A DNA stretch of 64,000 nucleotides from Paramecium pentaurelia (Eukaryota > Ciliophora > Oligohymenophorea > Peniculida > Parameciidae), in NCBI GenBank assembly GCA_905183005.1, contig CAJJDO010000104.1, positions 1 through 64,000 on the forward strand. Reading direction: 5' to 3'. The position numbers and the translations under genes were made by a program. The number at the start of each line of letters is the position of its first letter. The first letter of the stretch is position 1. The notes beneath the pieces were generated by a model that saw only the letters and a list, made by a program, of their open reading frames with translations, searched no databases and was not told the origin of the DNA. Of the stretch, positions 23,501 through 37,465 are shown piece after piece.

Positions 23501-26500
23501 TTTAATTTTTATTTTTTGGTGCTATTTTTTTTTTAGAATTGCTAAATATTAGCTTTAGAAAAAATTAACATTCTAGAATTATTTCCCATTTTGATTACAT
23601 CCTAAAACTTTTAAAGATTTATTCCCTTCAAGTAAATACCATCGTATAATTTTATCAGTAATAAAAAGTAATATTTTACCATTATCAGAAAATTTCAATG
23701 ATATTTTTTTAATATTTTGTTGCTCAAATTAGTAATTTTATAAGTTTTTCTCACTAGAAAAATAGTCATTAGAAAAATCTATAAAAAATAAAAGTTTTTG
23801 ATCTTAAATTTAAATCAATTAAATTTAATTATTTGTATATATAGCCATTAAATTCTCTTTTGGATGAAAAGTAACATCTATTATATCTTTTTTCTAATAA
23901 CACTGTTGGGGATTTTTTGATATAATATTTAATAAATTTTATTTTTATAAAACCCCTAAATATTCCAAAGAAAAAGAATAAAATATCTTTATGATTTATT
24001 CTTTATAATTAAATTAACCATATTTCAAATTTTATTCATTTAATTTGATTAAATTTTTCTAATTATTAATTCCTATTATCATTTTACCATCTGGGGATGT
24101 TGAAAAATAATTTATTTATTCATAATATCCACAAATATCTAAAGAAATATTATCCTCTGTATCTACAACTCTAACTATATTTAGTATCTAATATTAATCT
24201 AGATTTATTAAAATTGATTCATCTTTAATAAATTTAAGATTGACAATTTAATAATTTGAAATTTTATGAGATTTTTTTAATTACTAATCTTAAAGATTCC
24301 AAAATGATATTTCCCCCTTAGAATTTCCTGATATAAATAAAGTATTGCGATTTGAAAATGAAACAAAAGTAATATCACTTTAATCCTTTAATTAATAATT
24401 ACATTTCTTGAATTAACTTGTAAAAATATCAATTTACTAAGATCTACCTAGTGCTATTAATTCATTATTTTAAGAGAAAGTACCACAAGTAAATCCTTAA
24501 TCTAGGATATTCTTTTTCATGAATTGATTTATCGAATAAATTATCACAAAACATGAATTTTCTTTTTATAATTTCAAAAATAACTATTAATCATCATTAA
24601 AAAATGATAAAGAATCTATTTTGTAATTTATTATTTCACTTATAATAAATTCTAATTAATTATTAATATAATTCCATAATTAAACTATGTAGATATTTGA
24701 ATCTTTTAAGGCTATTGCAATTTTACTACCATTTGATGAGATTGATAGACACAATATTTAATGTTTTAGATTCAATTATTAGATCTTATTTGTAGAAGTA
24801 TTCAAAATTATCAGATTCTCAAATTCTGTAAATATTAAAATTTCTTTAATTGGAGTGAAATACATTTAATTAGGGTTAAATTAGAATTTAGGCAATTCAA
24901 CTTTTTGAAAATTATTCTAAATATCCCAAATTAATATTGAATCCCCATTTATAATAGCCATAAATTAACTATCAAATGAAAAATGAATCTATTTATCAAC
25001 TGAATATTAATCATTTAATTCAAATATTTATTTCCAATTTTATGTTTCATAAATATAACAATTTTAATGAGAAAGAATAATTAATAATTTTCCATTTGGT
25101 GAATAATTAAAAAATTAGAAATATGTTAAATTCTCTTCTACTTTTATTTATTGACTTTAAAAAGTGTTTAAATCCCAAATTAATAGTTGAGAATCTTCAT
25201 AGCCAACAGCTAAAATATTATCAATTGGGGAAAAACATAAATATTCAACTATTTTCTAATTATTAATTAATTCTTATCCTATTGCTTAATCTTTTTCAAA
25301 ATTAAAAAGAATTATAGCATTTGTTTCAATCTGAACATAAGCTATAAGCTAACTTTATGGTTTAAGACTAATTTTAGACCCTAATTTAGCTTTTTCAGTT
25401 AATTGCTTAAAAACCTGTATTTCTAGTTCTAGAGTCTGAGATGTATATTAATCGAATCTATAATTTATTAATATTCTGCTAAAATCTTTTGAAAATATAT
25501 ATGAAATCCATTATTAATGATTCCATGGAATTGTAAATATTGTTTTGAGTGTATCAAAATCTAATATTTATAATTCAATTTATTGTCTTGACTCCTCATA
25601 AAACATTAAAGCTAGTTTTTACCCATCTTAAGAGATGTTAATCTCTTTTGGTTAGAAATCAAACTCTCTCTTATTTAAAGATTCTTAAGTTTCAAAATTA
25701 AATATTTCAATGGCCTTGTTTGTAACTAAGGCTATAATTTAATTTTAAGTTGGAGATAAACAAACTTCTAAACACAAAATTTTCATTATTTCTTTTTAAA
25801 CTTTTAATTATTCTATATCACTTATACTGATTGCGTGAAATCCTCCTATAATTAGGCTCTTATTGTCAGGAGTAAAATTTAAACAATTAATACTAAAATC
25901 AGTTTAAATTTCACTACATACATTAGTTTAGAGGTCCCAAATTTTAATGGTAGAATCGTAAGTGATTGCTAATTATTTTCCATCTTAACTAAAAATCATG
26001 TCATAAATATTTTTATCAAAGCTCCCTAATGATTTTATGACTTAATTGTTAGTTGAAACTATTGTGATATAGTTATCAGATGATGAAATCACTAAGATTG
26101 AATCAACAGGAGACATTACGTAATTGATTATTTTTGAATCATATTTCCAAATAATATTTGTGTCCATTTTATCTTCAAATAATTGATTAGCTTATAAAAT
26201 TTTAAATTTTTTATCTGTTTTAATATATAATTTACTACAATCTTAAGATAATTCAAATTTTAAAATGTTCTAGGATAATTGAGTTTATTTCTGAGTAAAT
26301 TCTGGTATATCCCATTTTGTTATAAAGCCATTTTCACTACAACCTAGAAAAAAAGAAGAATCAGAAGAAAACTAGACATATTTAATGAGCCAAGAACCAT
26401 CATGAGCTATATCTTATAAGAATTTATAATTAGAAGGATCCCATAATTTTAAAATACCACTTTCTCCTAATGAGACTAAATATTTACCATCAGGAGAAAA

Positions 26501-29500
26501 TGATAAAGTCTAATAACAAGATTCCTGTCCTGTTAGAAAAGGTTATTCTTTGCATATAACATCATCCCAAAAAATGTCAGACAAATTACATTAATTAAAA
26601 TTGCATGAATTAATTGTAACATTTTTACATTTTGATCTACTCAAATCACTTTCAAAAAAACTTAATCCAGATATATTTGTATCAGCTAATTATATTGAAT
26701 CAAACTTTTAAGAACCTAAATATATATCCATTTAACTTAGTAAATAAATAATATTAGAAGCTGCTCTACTAAATTGTATATTTCTAGATTATTATACTAT
26801 TTCAATCATTTTTTAATTTATATTTTCTGTATCATGTAAAACATCTTTTATCATAGAGCAGGCTCCCCTAAAAGCATCATTGCTAATATTAAAAGAGGGA
26901 GAATTAAATAATGAATTCTTTAATCTATCTAAATTAGCTAATTCTTAATCAGTAAATTGATGATTTTAATCTTAAGGACAATTTTCAAGTGAAATAATAA
27001 AATTGTAAATATATTATGCAACCAAGAATTCTTAAATGGATTTATGAGTATATTAGTAAGTACTTCCCTTTGAGCTAAGCAATATACAACTTCTAATTAA
27101 TTTCTTATATTCATTATCTGATGATGAATTACTTAAATATTGATCTAACCAATCATCTATATCTTAAGTTGCTTTGTAATTACTTTATAAAAGCAATTAT
27201 CCTTTATATTTATAACTGATTTATGATAGATCTCTTATTGTCATATCTAAAGCTAATGATGAAGAAAACTAATAAATATCAAGAGCAAAACTTTCATAAT
27301 TTGAAATTTTGCCTAATTCTCTTTGTTTTTGAATTTACTATTCATGATAAAAATTAATAAAACTCTCATAAAACTCAAAAGCAGTAAATTTTTTCATTTT
27401 CAATGCCATTACAATTATATCAGCATCTATTATATTTAAGTATAAATTTTATCCATCTAAAAAAATATTACCTTCAAATGAATCAATTTTACTATCAATA
27501 GAATAGTTCTAAAAAAACTATTTGCTTTCAAGTATATCCATATTATGATCAATTTTCTTTTTTTTTACATTTCTCTTTATTTTTTAATCTGTTTTTAATG
27601 ATTTTAATCCTTAAGAACAACTGTTCTATTCTATTTAATTTTATTAATTTTATAATAAAGATTCTCTTATCTTCTTTGAAATTTTAGCCCTTTTTTTCAA
27701 CTATAGATAATTCACCTTGAAAATTTCTTTAATTTTTGCAGATCCTTGATATTTCTTAGTCATCGTTGGTAAAACTTATACAATAATTTCAAGCATAAAT
27801 GGAGTAGTCAAAAGATGTTAAATATTTACTATTTCAATAGATTTTTTGAATTTTTTTACACTCCACAAAGATAAAAGATCTTTTCTTAATCCTGTTATTT
27901 ATTCATCTGATAAAAATTAAAATAATTATTATTATTTCAATTTTTTAATTATAATCTCTTCTTCTTCATCTATAAAAATTGAATCTGAATCACTAATTTT
28001 TGAATTTAATAACATCTATTTAACAGGATTAATAATCGAATTCCATATCTTCATAAATTCTACTAAATCGAAAGTTTAACCAGAAATAGATTTAACAAAT
28101 TCATAAATTCCTCTAATTGTCCTCTTTATACTCAATTTACAATATTTTTCTAAATATTTATCTTATTATTCCTGATTGAAATTTAACAATAGAACTTCTT
28201 TTAAGGTTTGTAAACTCTCTCCATAAAACCATGCCTCATAACCATCAGAATTTAATATTTCTCTTCTTGTTGTAATTATTATTTTAACTTGCCTATCTTT
28301 TTTTTCTATATTAAGATCTTATATTAACTTATTTGTCATTATAAGATTCTATTAAATACAATCTGATTTCATTTCATCATAGCTGTCCAAAATTAATACA
28401 ACTTTTACTGCTCTTTTACGAATTGCATCTTTAAATTCTTAAATTTAATATTTATCAAATTAATAATTCTCTGTTTCTAGAGCTTAATCCAATAGATTAT
28501 ATTTTGGATTCTTCAAAGTTGGTAGAGACACATAAATTGGAATCCATTCAGATTATGCTCCTTATGATTTCCAAATAAATTCTTCTATTTTTTTTGCAGA
28601 TCTACTCTTCCCTGAACCTGCATAACCAGAAATTATCATAACATCCTTATCTTCTGCATTTTCTGTACCTAAGTTTTAATGCCATATAAATTCATTCACT
28701 TCCCCATCTTTGTCCTAAATTGATTCCTTCAGTAAAAACGATCCTGCTACCTCTTCCCCACTTAAAGGATTCCTTTCGATTGTCTATAATTACACATATA
28801 TGGAATCTACTTTTTATTATTAAGCTTATTAAAGGATCTTTTGTTTGCGCATTACAAGAAGTTCTTCAAATTTTTTACCTCTAAGTTTTCTAATGTCATT
28901 TCCAATATCCTAAATGTTGTTTTGTAAGTTATCTATTGAAGTTTTAATAGATTTAACATCTGTTAAGATATCTTTTAGAAATATAAGGGATATATTCAAA
29001 GCATCTGACATTTCTGATACATTTTCTATTGAATCATCAAGTTATTAATAACATTATTTTAATTATAATTAAAGTTTCTCTCTTTCTGATGAATTTCCTT
29101 GCAATCTAATTTATTATTGTAAGTTTTCTAAATCTTAAATTTTTTATTGAATTTCTTCTTTTATTTAATCAGACATTGTTTAAAGATCTCTTGAAAAAAT
29201 TTATCTTTGCATTTCTATCAATTCTTTATTTTTCAATAAATTTCTTACTCGTTGATCTTTCTCATAAACCCAAATTTATTATATTCTTCTTGATGAAAAG
29301 TTAATTATTTCATTTTCTAAATTGCTATTTTGAAGTCTAATTAAATTATAAACTAAACATTCTCTTACTTTATAGTCCTTTGCTTCAATTAAACTTTCAA
29401 CTTCATTCTTTTTCTAATTAAAATAATCTTTTATTTCTTAAATTAATGCAATATTGATTTCATCTCCAACTTCATTTTCATTTTAATCATCATGAATTTC

Positions 29501-32500
29501 CATTTCAAAAAATGTTAAAAATTGTATCAATGTTAAATTAATATCAATATTTTTTTATTAGTTATTTTGATATTCAATAGAATCCTTTAATTCAACTAGA
29601 TATTTTCTATTTAAATTATGAAAATTTTTAATTTTCTCTTTAAAATTATATAAAGTATTAGCATTTTATTTTTAATTATAGATATCTAAATAAATTAATA
29701 AGAGTTTTTGATAAGATTAAAAATAATTTTTTGTTCTTTTAATTGTTTTAATTATCTTTTAATTCTCGATAATCTAATTTTCAAATATATCAATTCCAAA
29801 ACCTTAGACATTATGTTTTGATTCCACTTCTATATCTTTTTTCGAACTAATTTTTTGCTCTACCTCTTAAATAAAAGTTGAAAAATTGATTTTTAATTTT
29901 CTCAATTCCTCCAATAATTCTTGTTTTGGATCTTAATATTAAATTTCATTAGGTTGTTTTTCTTAAACAACTAAAACATTTTGTTTCTATCTTATATCTT
30001 GTGAAATGCTTATAATTTCATTCATTTAATTGAAAAAAATAATGAATATCACTTAAAAATAATGCAATAAACTTTATGCTTAAATCAAAAATTGTGCATT
30101 CATTTACTTTTCAGAATCATATATTATTTCTTATTAACTATTTTCAGAATTAACCTTTGATATATTCTTATGTTCAATCTTAATAGCTTAAATATCTGAT
30201 TCGATCTCTGAATCAATCTATTTAAAGTTTTACTTTAATTTAATTATATTAAAATCTAAATCTTTGTTAATTTAATCTTGAAAGGTAATAATATTTTATT
30301 CTTATTTTTTTAAACAATTTATAAATCTTTAGTAAATATCCGTTTCAACTATCTAAGTTTATTTCTTTGTTGAATCTTAATATGATAAAAATTTCATTTT
30401 CATTCTTTTTATGTTCTCTTATTATATTTCATAAAATTATTTTAAAGAAACTAGTATTGAAATACTGACTTCGCATTTTAATATTTAATTACTTATTTCA
30501 TCATTAGTTTCTAGATTATCATTAATAAATTCAAATTTATCTTCAAATTAAAATTTTAAAGCAGATTCAAATTTTCTAATCCAACATCCTTCAATAATTT
30601 ATTTGAAAAATTAATTTATATCTGTTTTTTATAATATTGGATCATTTATTATAACTCCAGAATCAAGACCATTCTAATATATTTCTAAGTTTTTAAGAAA
30701 TGTATCGAAATCATTAAATTGTAAATTCTTAAAGTTTTTCATTTCGTATTTTAAGTGGATTTCGTTAATTTCTTACTAAATGTCATTTTTATTATAATCA
30801 AGGAAAACTATATTATTAATGTAATCTGTTGCAATTAAGAAATCACTTATGAAATTTGATTAATATTCTGGAAATGTTGTTATAACAAAGCTCTAAATTT
30901 CATTAAAGTTATTAAGGGGTTTTTCATTATTTTTTTCTTATTCATTTTTTAAGTTGTTTTGGAATAGTTGAACTTTTTAATAATCAAATAATAAGAAATC
31001 ATTAATCAAATTAATGAGATATATTGCTTTTTTCCAAGTATTCAAAAATTTGTTTAATATTTTTTTTTTATGTTCTTCAAATAATTATTAAGATAATAAT
31101 GTTTTTTCTACTGAAACCTAATTTATTAAGGATTCTTCTATTTCAAGTTATATTACTTATATTTAATCGATAAGTGCTCTTAATTATTTAAATAATTTTT
31201 CTAATAATCCTAATTCACGGTTCACTTGTATGAAATTAAACTATTTAGAATCTTCTTATTCACTTATATTGAAATGAAAGTTTGAATAATAATCCCAAAA
31301 ATTTTATTCTTTTGCGAATTATTGTTCAATCAAGCTTGAACAGAGAAGTTAAAGCTTATTGTATTGATTTAAAATTGAATCTTCCAAAATATTTGGCTAT
31401 GTATCAAAAAACAATAAAATTGCTTAATTATGATTGAAAGGTAATTTTTAAATGGTACCAACATTTTTTTATACTTCTTATAGTATTTATTATGATTCTT
31501 TCTCTATTATTAATCTATATAAAATGATATCTGTGATGGTTTAAATCCAACAGAAATGTAAAATCCAATTATTTGATCCTTTTATGTATTTATTAAAGAG
31601 ATTTTTTAAATTCTATATCGATTAATAGACAGATTCAGTCTCATCTTCAATGATTTTCCATTTTATTATTTAAAATAAATGATAAATTTGATATACTTCT
31701 ATTGGATATAAAATTTTTGAATTGATTGCTTTTTTTATTATATATTTTGCACTTTTCTTAAGACTAGACATTAATGCATCAGTTATTTTCATTTTAAGAA
31801 TTGATTTTACAGTATTTTTAGCTACATCAATCAATAATTTTTTTTCTTATTCAGGATTTGAACAATTTTCTAGCATTATCTCCATCAAAGTTATTTCAAA
31901 TTCAAGACCACTTTTCCAAACATTATTTGATTAACTTTACAATTATTCAGAGAATATAGAAACTTTTTATAGAAAAGGCATAGGGTCGAATTTTATTGTA
32001 TTGTGTGAATAAATTATTCTCAAAAGGTCATTACAAACTTATGCAATTTAATAACAAAGAAACCAAGAAACCTCTAAATAATTAGGAAGTATTTCTAAGA
32101 GTTTTAGCAAATTAGTATCAATATCTGTTTTAATCAATTCATAAGTATTTTCTTCTTGGCATAATTTATTGAAAAATTATTTGTTATAAATAAACCATTA
32201 GATTTTTATTATCACTTCATTTTTTTTAGACTAACTAACTAAACTAATTGATCCTTCTTGAATAACAATCACAGATTAATCAAATTCTTTTAAAAAATTA
32301 TTAGGCAATTTTTCTGATTAAATGTTTTTTTGGTCAAGATTTTGTACATTATTTTCATTTGTAAGAATCATTTCCTAATGCTCTGGAAGTTAGCCAGATC
32401 TACAAAAATTTGATAATCCACATCCTCCTCCCCTTAATTAGAAAATTTCTGGTTGATTTTAAAGATTTATGCATAGTAATGAGATATTTCGATTTGTGAT

Positions 32501-32596
32501 ATTATTAGAAATATTATTTTATGTAAAGAATCTCATTACGAATTTTTTATTGTAATTTTATGCCAAATTGAATACTATGCCTCTCTTTTTTAACAT
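19871..32596 (-). CDS. Giant NACHT-WD40 (NLR-like STAND) protein
   Basis: An intronless frame of 12,726 nt runs from the ATG at 32596 to TGA at 19871, giving about 4,241 residues. I checked in-frame triplets line by line over 28.8-31.7 kb and found no TGA. Residues 1-1,300 are mostly helical, with coiled-coil-like Leu/Glu/Lys patterning strongest just before the ATPase. A NACHT-type NTPase follows: Walker A SGYAGSGKS near residue 1,324 and Walker B VVLILDSYDEM near 1,400. Near 1,980 is a short pentapeptide-like run (ADTNISGLSFFESDLSRSKC). From about 2,020 to the end are WD40-like blades, most of them divergent. The best conserved lie near residues 3,170-3,290 (ASGSSDNTIILWDLY). By family analogy the NACHT would be an ATP-driven switch and the propellers a sensor. 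The ligand and output are unknown. No membrane segment was noticed. Smaller minus-strand pieces at 22,709-22,930 are fragments of this gene. Confidence 0.85.
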
Positions 32597-33429
32597 ATTT
32601 ATTATGTTAAAAAAAAATTAAATTATTCATCTTTTATGATAGACAAAATTTATAACTCCTTATAACATATAAAACCTAAGAACATGAAAAAATTATACTT
32701 ATCTTTCCTCTTCTAAATGAGATTATAAAGATTATAATTGAATGAAACAATAGTACTTTTTACTTGATTCTTAATTTAAAAGCCTACTTTATATTATATT
32801 ATAATAATTATTCAGCTCTATATTGTAATAATTAGAAATGATTTCATACTTCTCTCAAGTAATTATCAAATTCAATAACTGATTCTTTATATGATTATAA
32901 AAATAAACTTGAAAATCAATTAATTAAGAAATTATATCAATACATTAATTCTAAGTATTTATCAAATTAAATAAAGTTATTGTATTTAATTTTTTATCAC
33001 TTCGGTAATAAGTTAAAACTGAATGTATATTTGGCAACAAATTTGTTTATAAATGATTTTAAACTAATTTATATATTTATGAAAATAGATGATAAAAATT
33101 TTGTAAAATCATCTAAAATTATATATTAAATTTATTTTATTATTTGAACATTTTTTAATCTTCTAAAATATATTTTTTTCATCTAATAGAATAAATTATA
33201 TTAATTAATTGATAAATAATTTAGAATCAATCTATAATAATAAGTAGAATATTATATAACTTTAATAAATATTTAATTTACCATTTAATTATCAATAAAA
33301 ATAAATGTAGTTTTATTAAAATCAATTAATAATTATAAGTAGAATTATGTTAAACTTTGCATAAATTTTTAATTTTTCAATAAAAGATACAAAATTTAAG
33401 TTTTGTAAAAACCAAAATTTTAATATTTT
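32597..33429. other. Spacer upstream of the NACHT-WD40 gene
   Basis: Very A+T-rich, with no gene recognised. It must contain the promoter of the giant gene, but no motif can be named. Confidence 0.4.
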
Positions 33430-34025
33430 CTTATTCTGTCTTCTAAGTGAAGCGACGTTGACTTCTGGAAAGTCTTTTTTAATAATACTCTTTTCTTCGA
33501 TTTTTTTTGAATATCATTTAAGTCAATATCATCACTTGCCTCTTGATCAACAAAATAAAATTAACATAAGGGGTTAGAGAAATCAGCTTCTCGATTAAGT
33601 CACGAAATAATATCTTAAGAAAATAAGTTAAGTAAATTTATGTAAAATTTCTATAATTATTCAAATTAAGAGAAAGGATAATTTTTTAAGGAAAAGGAGC
33701 GAAGTAAATATATCTTTATAGATCTTTGCTATACTTATGGAAGAAATGGAAAGAACCTCTATATATTTTTGTAGAGTCATTAATCTAAAGTGATTAGAAA
33801 CATCCTTTTCATTAGAAAGGCGAAATAAAGTACAAGCCTTATCAGGAGTGATTAGATTATCTTAGACAAAAAACATTCTGTTAATAAAGATATGTAATGG
33901 CTCAAATTGTGAAGAGTCAATTGACACTCTTCTTGGCCTTTTAAGTTACATCTAGGAGGATCTTCACTAAGAGCAATTATTTGATTTACAATTTTTTCAG
34001 CTGCGAAAGTAGGTACCAAGTAGGA
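33430..34025 (-). pseudogene. Unidentified gene remnant, G+C-richer
   Basis: Read on the minus strand, good-quality blocks follow one another in different frames. The first is PTFAAEKIVNQIIALSEDPP with CNLKGQEECQLTLHNLSHYI, ending in a TGA-blocked frame. Next come LITPDKACTLFRLSNEKDVS and HFRLMTLQKYIEVLSIS. The last, at about 33,435-33,600, holds READFSNPLCQFYFVDQEAS and DDIDLNDIQKKSKKRVLLKK. The blocks are rich in Leu, Cys and charged residues and have higher G+C than the flanks. No frame joins them, and no GTA...TAG intron explains the shifts. I do not recognise the family. It looks like a 3' piece of a longer gene that has decayed. Confidence 0.5.
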
Positions 34026-34726
34026 ATAAATTTATTAATTTATATTAAATATTGTATTTTAAATTATATAAAACTTAAATATATTATTTTTTCTTAATAT
34101 TTTAATCCAATCCTAGTAAAAGTTATAAATTTTTTTTGTATAAAATTATTAAATAATTTTAACTTTTATAAATTGTTTGTTCTTTAATTGTTATCCAATT
34201 TCAATACAGAATAAAGTTCTTGTAAAATAATTATAAACTTTAAATAAATTGTTTGTCATTTAATTAAAAACAGATATACAACTTTAATATTATAATTAGT
34301 TCTTACACATAAGAAAACTGTAGTTTAATTATTTTTTCTTTAAGAATTATAAAAATTTTAGTCTATATCATAGTTATTAATAGAAAATTTATTAGAAATA
34401 TTTACATCTAATCTTAAGGGAATTTATTACAGACCTCTCAAATGATATTAATTGTTACGAAAAATAATTGTTATCTTTACCAATAAACTAGAATTATAAA
34501 ATTGATTATTAAATGAATTGGCTAATTTCAAATTTAATAGAGTAATACTTACTGTTCACTATTAGTTTTATCTAAAAATAAAAGGCTTAGTCAAAGTAAC
34601 ATCAAAATTATGATGTAGATTGATATAATAATTTCTATCTTTTTAAACATATTTAGTATAAATAAAAAAATTTAATGGAAAGTAATAATATACATATATA
34701 TATTTTATCATTTTTATCTTTAAAAA
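34026..34726. other. A+T-rich spacer, no gene seen
   Basis: No coding frame of convincing quality was seen. Confidence 0.4.
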
Positions 34727-35533
34727 TCAGTAAATCATTAAATTACTTTTTATGATAATGAAAAAAACATTTATAAAAACAATCAGAAATAATATAATAA
34801 TCAAAAATTGCTTCTGCTTGAATTTGTGGTTTAATTTATTATAAATTTTTTTGCTAAAGAATTTTGACTGAATCGTTTTAGATTGATTTTTCTAATATTT
34901 ATTATAGTTTTCTTACTCTTCTGTTAGATATTTATATTTAAAATCATCACATTTGTTCATCATATCTTCCAATTTAAGAATATAATCTTTTTTTACTTCT
35001 CTGCTTGTACTTTTATTTAAGTATCTCATATAAGGTTTTTTAAATAAATCCTGGCTTTTCTGATATTATGCTAATAAATCTGCTTCTGTATTATGTTTTG
35101 TTAAAAGTTTTTATTTTTGAAAATCAAAATGTTAAACAGTTTCATCATCAGATTCAAAATTTTTTGTTGGCTCTGTATAATTTTGGCTAAAATAACAAAA
35201 TTTAAATACTCTCTCACTTATTGTAATTAATCTTTAACTTATTTTTCATATCTAAATAAATAGTCTTTTATATTGCTTTTTATTATTTATCTATATTTAT
35301 TGAGATCTTAGTTGATTTTGGAATCTTTTAAAGTAATACATTAATATTTTTCTGACCAAAATTCTGAAAAATGAATCCTCCCATTGTTTAAAAGTTATGG
35401 TTTATTTTTGCTAAATGCATTAGCTTCTTGTTTTCTTTTTTTAAAGATTGCAATAGTGTCTTTTCTATTTTCAAGCTGCTAATCTTTAAGTAAATACTTA
35501 AGTTAGATTATAAGTTACAGGTAAAGATAGCAT
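34727..35533 (-). CDS. Tail-anchored membrane protein, unknown
   Basis: About 254 residues from three exons. The model uses a 19-nt intron (GTATTTACTTAAAGATTAG) after codon 12 and a 23-nt intron (GTATTT...TTTTAG) near the middle. With both, 765 nt are in frame. The protein is charged and helical, rich in Gln, Lys and Glu. It ends in a basic stretch (NKLNHKFKQKQ) followed by one hydrophobic segment (FLIIILFLIVFINVFFIII) and a short tail. No N-terminal signal peptide is visible, so a tail-anchored topology, as in SNAREs, is likely. No SNARE layer pattern could be confirmed, so the family is left open. It is divergent from the 35740 gene, with 206 bp between their start codons. Confidence 0.6.
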
Positions 35534-35739
35534 CACATTAAAATTTACTTTACGTTGTTTTGACAACTATTTTAATTTGATGTATTATATTTAGGGAAGA
35601 GCTTCAGTTTATGTTGGAGATTTACTATTGCTCATGCTATACTTATTTATCTAAATTTATATATACTTCAAGATTCAACAATTAAAAATTTATATATATT
35701 TAATTATTAAATTATATAGCAACAACCTATAAGAAATAG

Positions 35740-37452
35740 ATGAAAAATTAAAATTCAATTTCATTATCTCCAAGGTATCAAATATCAATAAGAAATCTAA
35801 TAAAAATTAAACAATAACCAGAATAAGATGACAAATTTTAGACTTGGTAATAAATAGATAATTATTTTAATTATTTTGCTCAAGAACCATAATAATTAAC
35901 ATTAAATGCTTCTAGAACATCAATAAAAGTGGATCAATAGGTTAATTAAACATATTTAGAATATTTTAATAAAAAGTAAAAAGAAATGAAACATGATGCA
36001 TTCACTAATATTATTAAATCATGCAGTGAATACTTTATAGATACATTATATATTGCATTGATTGGGGATTCATTAAATGATAAATATGATAAAATTGGTA
36101 CGATCTCATAAATATTGATTGGTTTTGGTATATAGCCTGGAGCATTAAAAAACTTAAACGAAAGTGAAAAAAGGGAATATATAATAAAAAAGTTCCACAA
36201 TACTATTGATGTTTTACTTGAGAAATGGAAAGAAAAGGTTGAAAGTCGATAGCAATAATAAATTACAACAAAGGTTGAAACAAAAATTTAACCATAACCT
36301 TTAAAATGGTTAAATATCAATACAAAATATCAATCACTTAAAATTCCTTTAGCATAAGTGTTATATCGAAAATTAGATGAATTGCATGAAATCTAATAGA
36401 TGATAATTAAATAACAATAAATAAAATTAAATGATATCACTAGACCAACAATTTTGGAATTGATAAAAAGAATGGATCCATAAATAGGTAAATTATTTAT
36501 ATCTTTAAATTCTTCAAAAAATATTGAAACATCAAAAACAAATAAAAAATAGGAAGCTTTACAATAAAATAAAGTAATAAAAACAATGTAGAAGTTTTAA
36601 TGGGATGAAGAATTGGAAGGAGCATTTTTAGAGAATAGACAAAAAAGTTAAAATAAATATGCTAACAAAATTGCAACTTGTAATTTTAATATTATGGGAT
36701 ATTTACCATTAATATAAACATTAAATAGACGATAGAGTATTAGATCTGGTGGTAATGAAGATGAAGTTATATATGAAGAAATCAAATTTGCAAAATCATT
36801 CAGTAAATTTCTTGCAAGATGTGTAGATAGAAAATAGTTATAAAATGCTGTTAATTTAGTTGATAAAGATTAAATTTCAGCTTTAGAAGGTAATTTAGCA
36901 GAGCATATTATTGAAACTCATTAAAGCATAGTCAAAATTATATAATAAGCAAGACATTAATTTTTAGTTAAAAGAACATAGTATTTAAGATTAAAAAGTG
37001 AAGAAAGAGAATTTAGTTTGAAAAGATAATAAAGAAAAAAAAGTGAAAATTAAGAAATGAAAATTAAGATCAAAAGATATGATATGATTTATAAAAGAAA
37101 TAAGAATAGAAATTTCTTTGTAATATATTTTGCAAATATTATTATGAATAAGATTAGATAAAGAAGAAAAAGGTTATAACCAAAGATGTTTTAATTTAAA
37201 ATATATTAAAAGAACAACAAAAAATGTTCAAAATCACCAACTTAAGAACAAAGACAAAGATGCATTACTGAATTTTCAACAGGACCTACAAGATTCAAAC
37301 CAACAAAATTGTAAATGACAACAAGAGTTATTGTTAAAATTTAAGCCTTAATCAGGAGATTTTTGGCTTAAAGATTCTACAAAAAGTTAATAAAGAATAA
37401 ATTAAAAAAATTGTTAAAGATTTATAAACAAAATATAAAAGTTAAATTTTGA
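35740..37452 (+). CDS. IQ-motif protein, unknown
   Basis: One exon of 571 codons, open from the ATG at 35740 to TGA at 37450-37452. The protein is hydrophilic and basic. Residues 380-480 are very rich in Lys, Arg, Glu and Gln and probably form a long helix. Near the C-terminus is an IQ motif, VIVKIQALIRRFLAQRFYKK, which fits the IQxxxRxxxxR calmodulin-binding pattern. The N-terminal half contains an ordered-looking region (YIALIGDSLNDKYDKIG) that I do not recognise. Calmodulin or a calmodulin-like light chain is the likely partner. Such proteins are frequent in ciliate cortex and basal bodies, but the sequence does not prove a location. The stop lies 13 bp from the stop of the convergent histidine kinase gene. 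Confidence 0.75.
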
Positions 37453-37465
37453 TAAAAATATTAGA

